Shown piece by piece: positions 60,490 to 64,000 of a DNA stretch of 64,000 nucleotides. Made by a program: the position numbers and the translations under genes. Under the pieces are notes generated by a model. The model was not told where the DNA came from. It made no database searches and worked only from the letters and a program-made list of their open reading frames with translations. Source of the stretch: Callipepla californica brunnescens (taxonomy: Eukaryota; Chordata; Aves; Galliformes; Odontophoridae). The DNA lies in NCBI GenBank assembly GCA_023055505.1, contig JALIRH010000002.1:55052733-55116732 (forward strand), in the 5' to 3' direction. Each line of letters opens with the position of its first letter. The stretch's first letter is position 1.

Positions 60490-61130
60490 TGATTTCTCAC
60501 ATGGAAGTTACTCTACATCTCTGACCATCCTTCTTGCCCTTCCCAAACTTTCTCCAGACCCTTGTATTGTTTAAGATGGTCAGAACTGTTAAGAGCTGCA
60601 CAACATACTACAGATGTGGTAAAAACACAGATTTACATAATGGCAGAGTGACATTTTCTCTTTTGTTCATTGTTCTCCTAATGAGTCCTAACATTTGATT
60701 TACTCTTTCAGTCACTACTCAGCACTGAGTGATGTTTCTATGTGACTGTCTATCATAACTCCCAACTCTCACTCCAGTCAGCTTAGAGCTCATGTAAGTG
60801 AAATTAGGATTTCTTCCCCTTATTCATATCACTGTTCAATTACCTGCACTGAATTTCAACCATTATTTTATTGCTCAGTCACTACATTTTACTACCCTGA
60901 ATAAATTATATAATCAAACTTGATTACCTCATTGCTAACGTGCTTTCCAGTCATTTATGAATATCTTGAAAAGCAAACGTCCTAACATAGATCTTATGGA
61001 ACCACATCTGTCACTGCCTTCCACTGTGAATACTGACCATTTATTCCTGTCTTCCAACCATCTAGCCATAGAAGGATCTTTGTTTTCATGAGATGATGCT
61101 GAGTTTTCCTTGCTGGACTGGGTTATCTAA
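60490..61130 (-). mobile_element. Very old CR1-like fragment antisense to ORF2
   Basis: Scattered, correctly ordered resemblance to the reverse complement of CR1 ORF2 of reptile-bird type: AACTGTTAAGAGCTGCACAA; then CCAGTCATTTATGAATATCT and ATCTTATGGAACCACATCTG near the region encoding the conserved 'FINDL'-like part; then CCATCTAGCCATAGAAGG. Divergence is heavy, so exact ends are uncertain. It may be a separate, older insertion from the CR1 at 60066-60265. Confidence 0.5.
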
Positions 61131-61149
61131 ATCCAACAGCAGTTGTTTT

Positions 61150-61175
61150 TTTGTTGTTGTTGTTGTTGTTTTTTT
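61150..61175. repeat. (TTG)n microsatellite
   Basis: About six TTG units with T runs on both sides, immediately left of 2.8 kb of unassigned sequence. Confidence 0.9.
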
Positions 61176-62297
61176 AATTTGGGTTCAAATTTCAATGTGT
61201 GTGGATTCATAAATTTGCTTGCTGAAGCAGTGAGTTTCTTAGCATAATTAGGTTATGATTAAAAATATATATATAGCACTATATCACCACCAAGAAGGCC
61301 TACTTCTTCTTTCACCCTCTTTGAGCTGCTCTATTATTACAGTCTTCCATGGTTTACATTTCCCTAGTCAAGCTTCCCATATCTATACAATGTCACTTCT
61401 CTCACTTAGGGTGAGACAGTTCCCCCATTCAGGATCTTACATTTCAAGAACTTGTATCTGTCACACATTCTTTGTTAACTAACAGCCTGCCACCACTTCC
61501 TCTTTAGCTGGTTTCTTTCTGACTGACATTTCAGAAATCCCATAACTGCCTAAGGTTTCATTTCAAACTATTTTCTTCTGCACCTATTAGCTTTTTCAGC
61601 GCTTTTTAGTTTAAAAGCTCACTCATTATCTTTGTGATTAAAGTGCCCAAAGCCTGCTTTCCTTAGAAGAGGTCCATCCCTCTCACACAGCCTCACCATA
61701 CTGAGGCAGGTTTCCAATGCTTGATAAACCTGACTCCCTGACTTCTGCAGCTATAATATGTGGCTGAGGAAATGATGTTTGTGTTTGGCATCAATATTAT
61801 TATGCTTGTAAAAAGCACAACAATAAATATGCTCTAAAATTGGGTTGGTACCATATCTCAGTCATGGTCCCCTCCTCCCTGGAAGGATGTCAGCACAGCC
61901 AAGGGTGACAAGCTGTAGGGAAAGAAAAAATCAATGACAGAGGCATAGGGAGGGAATTTCTGAGTGAAAACAGCCACCAAAGGACACCACAGTGTGCATT
62001 TATGACATCCCAAGTACTCTATAAACCACAGTGTGCCTGCACATGAATTAACACAATAAAAATGCAAAACAATTAATTCCCATATATTGTTTGTAATCAG
62101 GAATTTTGAAAATTACTAGACTATGAATGCAAATGTTCAGCTTAAAACACTGAATTACAAAATGTCAGGCTCAGGTTTAAAACAGAAATGCTATTATCAG
62201 ATTTCTGTAACATACACAACACACTTCTGCTTTTTAAGGAAATATAATTGCTTACTTTCCTAATTTTACCTTCCCCTGCAAGCACATACATACTTCC

Positions 62298-62311
62298 TTT
62301 TTTTTTTTTTT
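62298..62311. repeat. Poly(T) run of 14
   Basis: Fourteen consecutive T residues. Confidence 0.9.
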
Positions 62312-62715
62312 CTCACTGTGAATTACTTTATATTAATAAATATCTATATGTGATAGTGTGACACTCTGTCATCAACAAGTACGAAAAATATGTTTGTGAA
62401 ACTATAAAAATCCCTTAGCTTTCTATCTAAATAAATTATGAATAAGCACTGTTTGCATACTGCAGCTAAGATTTCCCCCTTGCTCAGTGAAGCTGGAAAA
62501 AATCATTTTCTAATTTGTTGGGATTAAAATGTTTATCCTAAATTCCTATTTCAGAGTAACTCCTACAAACAGCGTTGCCAAGTCTGGAAGTTTGTTTCCA
62601 GTGAAAATTTTTTTGGACAATTCCTGTATGCTGGACTTTTCAAGCTTCTGCTGTCTACACAGCATCTGGATACAAAAGAGAGTTCAACAATGTGTCCAAA
62701 CACAAGTCTTCTATT

Positions 62716-62789
62716 AAAAAAAAGAAAAAAGAAAAAAAAAAAAAAAAAAGAAAGAAAGAAAGAAAGAGGAAAGAGGAGAGAGGAGGAGA
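62716..62789. repeat. 74-base homopurine tract, A-rich with (GAAA)n and GA-rich end
   Basis: Seventy-four consecutive purines: A runs with single G, then GAAA units, then GAGGA-type sequence. Such tracts can form triplex (H-DNA) structures and are prone to slippage. The poly-Phe/Leu frames on the minus strand here are artefacts of this tract. Confidence 0.95.
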
Positions 62790-63119
62790 TAAAAACAAGA
62801 GGGAGCATAAAATAGAAAACATCAACTTCAGCCTATCATAAGACATCACAACAAGGCAGCATAGAAACAGGAAATTAAATGCCAAATACACAGTAAGGCA
62901 TCAGTGAACCTAGTAGGTTATGAAGACTCCTCTATTATTACTTGAACATAGAAAGCAAAATTGCAGTGACAAAAAGATTTAAATTACACAATGCATGAAC
63001 AAAAAACACAAGGATCATGTAATTACAAAACAATAATAATTCTATGCGCGGAGAAAATGTACAGAAAAAGCTTAGAGTCTGGAATTTCTGCTGGTACAGA
63101 TAACATAAACTAATGTGAC

Positions 63120-63134
63120 AAAAAAAAAAAAAAA
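63120..63134. repeat. Poly(A) run of 15
   Basis: Fifteen consecutive A residues. Confidence 0.9.
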
Positions 63135-64000
63135 GAGAAAGCATTAAACTTAATGCTGTAAACTTTTGGTAAATAACTTTAAACTTATTCAATAGCAAAA
63201 CAGAACCTAAATCCTGTGCTATCTAGTGCAGACAATATACTTTGGCATCTCTGCAGCAGAGCTGATGAAAGATTAGGATGTTATATTTGAAGGACTGGAA
63301 TGTCTTGCAGACATGTTACACCAACAGCCAGTGGAGTGCCTGCACCACAGGATGGAAGCAACAAATGCAACAGAAATGGCACACCTGTAATCATGAATCC
63401 TTGGACTCATCAATGTCTTAGTAATAACTGAACATTTAGGAAAGCTGGTCAAGTGAATTATGATGTCCTTGATCAGTTTCAAAGGCGCAAGAAGCTTCAA
63501 AAACTCAGGGTAGGACCCAACATAGATAACTTTCTTGTAGGGATACGTAGCTATCGATTGCATCTCCAACACTGGTAAGGAACTGTTTTTGTTTTTTAGA
63601 CGATTGGTTTGGGTTAATCAATAGCAGGTGAAGGTCATATAAACAAACATATCTAAATTTAGCTGCACATATTAAGAGGTGCTGGATTTTATGTTTTTAC
63701 CAGATCTCAGTCTCAGAATACACTAAGATTTCAGTTGTCATACAGTTCTGCCGCCCCGGTACTACCATATAGCATATCTCAGTATTGTAATTAATTTTCT
63801 CTCAAAACACTGAACTGTGCATGTGGCTTTGTAGCCAACAATGATAATTTCATGGATATTATTCAAGTGGCTAAAGTATTTTCAGTTACCTCTTAATCAT
63901 CATTATTTTTTTTTAATGAGTATAAATATTAGATGTTTACCGAGTATTAATTTTTTATCAAAATATTTTCCACTGGAATAGCACTTTCAGAAGTAAATTG

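Larger units (their letters stand above)
61176..64000. other. No gene recognised
   Basis: AT-rich. Contains a T run at 62298-62311, a homopurine tract at 62716-62789 and an A run at 63120-63134. A 99-codon minus-strand frame (63273-63572) was examined and not accepted as a gene. The part at 61.2-61.5 kb looks like old repeat sequence but I cannot name a family. Confidence 0.45.

Noticed and set aside
62563..62891. Two overlapping Phe/Leu/Ser-rich minus-strand frames
   Set aside because: Translation of the homopurine tract.
63273..63572. 99-codon minus-strand frame with a protein-like N-terminal half
   Set aside because: I considered an exon, but the upstream side lacks a pyrimidine tract before the CAG, no clear donor follows, and I recognise no family. 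Length is within chance.
1..64000. CRISPR array, bacterial or phage defence system, or prophage
   Set aside because: No regularly spaced direct repeats, operons or ribosome-binding sites. The CR1 content marks the DNA as bird nuclear genome.
1..64000. tRNA, rRNA or small RNA genes
   Set aside because: I saw no A/B-box pair with a foldable cloverleaf and no rRNA-like stretch. A covariance-model scan would be needed to exclude diverged small RNAs.

Overview
The window reads as vertebrate, and specifically avian, nuclear DNA, most likely galliform. It is AT-rich with few CpGs. It carries about twenty fragments of the CR1 non-LTR retrotransposon, recognised by their 3' ends (a 'CCTTCCAACC' block followed by copies of ATTCTATG or ATTCTGTG), and a few pieces that look like avian endogenous-retrovirus LTRs. 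No bacterial gene organisation, operon, CRISPR array or RNA gene was seen. The order assignment rests on CR1 subfamily appearance from memory and is inference.

No host protein-coding exon could be recognised on either strand. The open frames present are of chance length, lie inside CR1 (sense or antisense), or are translations of homopolymers. The window is best read as intergenic or deep-intronic sequence. The only recognisable coding remnant is a decayed CR1 reverse-transcriptase segment at about 38.34-38.94 kb, with frameshifts and a large internal deletion.

Layout: 0-16 kb is mostly unique sequence with short CR1 pieces near 1.5 and 4.6 kb and a doubtful one near 9.8 kb. 16.4-25.1 kb has no recognisable transposon and some AT-rich blocks that resemble conserved noncoding elements. 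25-31 kb has four short CR1 pieces. 31.2-38.0 kb is again free of recognisable transposons. 38.05-39.3 kb is the longest CR1 copy. 40-44 kb has three more CR1 pieces. 47.2-52.2 kb is a dense transposon cluster: an LTR, two abutting CR1 copies, an old CR1 followed at once by a second LTR, an opposite-strand CR1 and another old CR1. 53.5-61.1 kb has a possible third LTR-like patch and four more CR1 pieces, one very old. The last 3 kb holds a 74-base uninterrupted homopurine run.

No gene network can be described because no functional gene was found. No novel system was found either. The points most worth checking are the transposon cluster and its junctions, the two CR1 copies that share a distinctive 3' segment, the two long CR1-free intervals as candidate regulatory DNA, and a few low-complexity structures.
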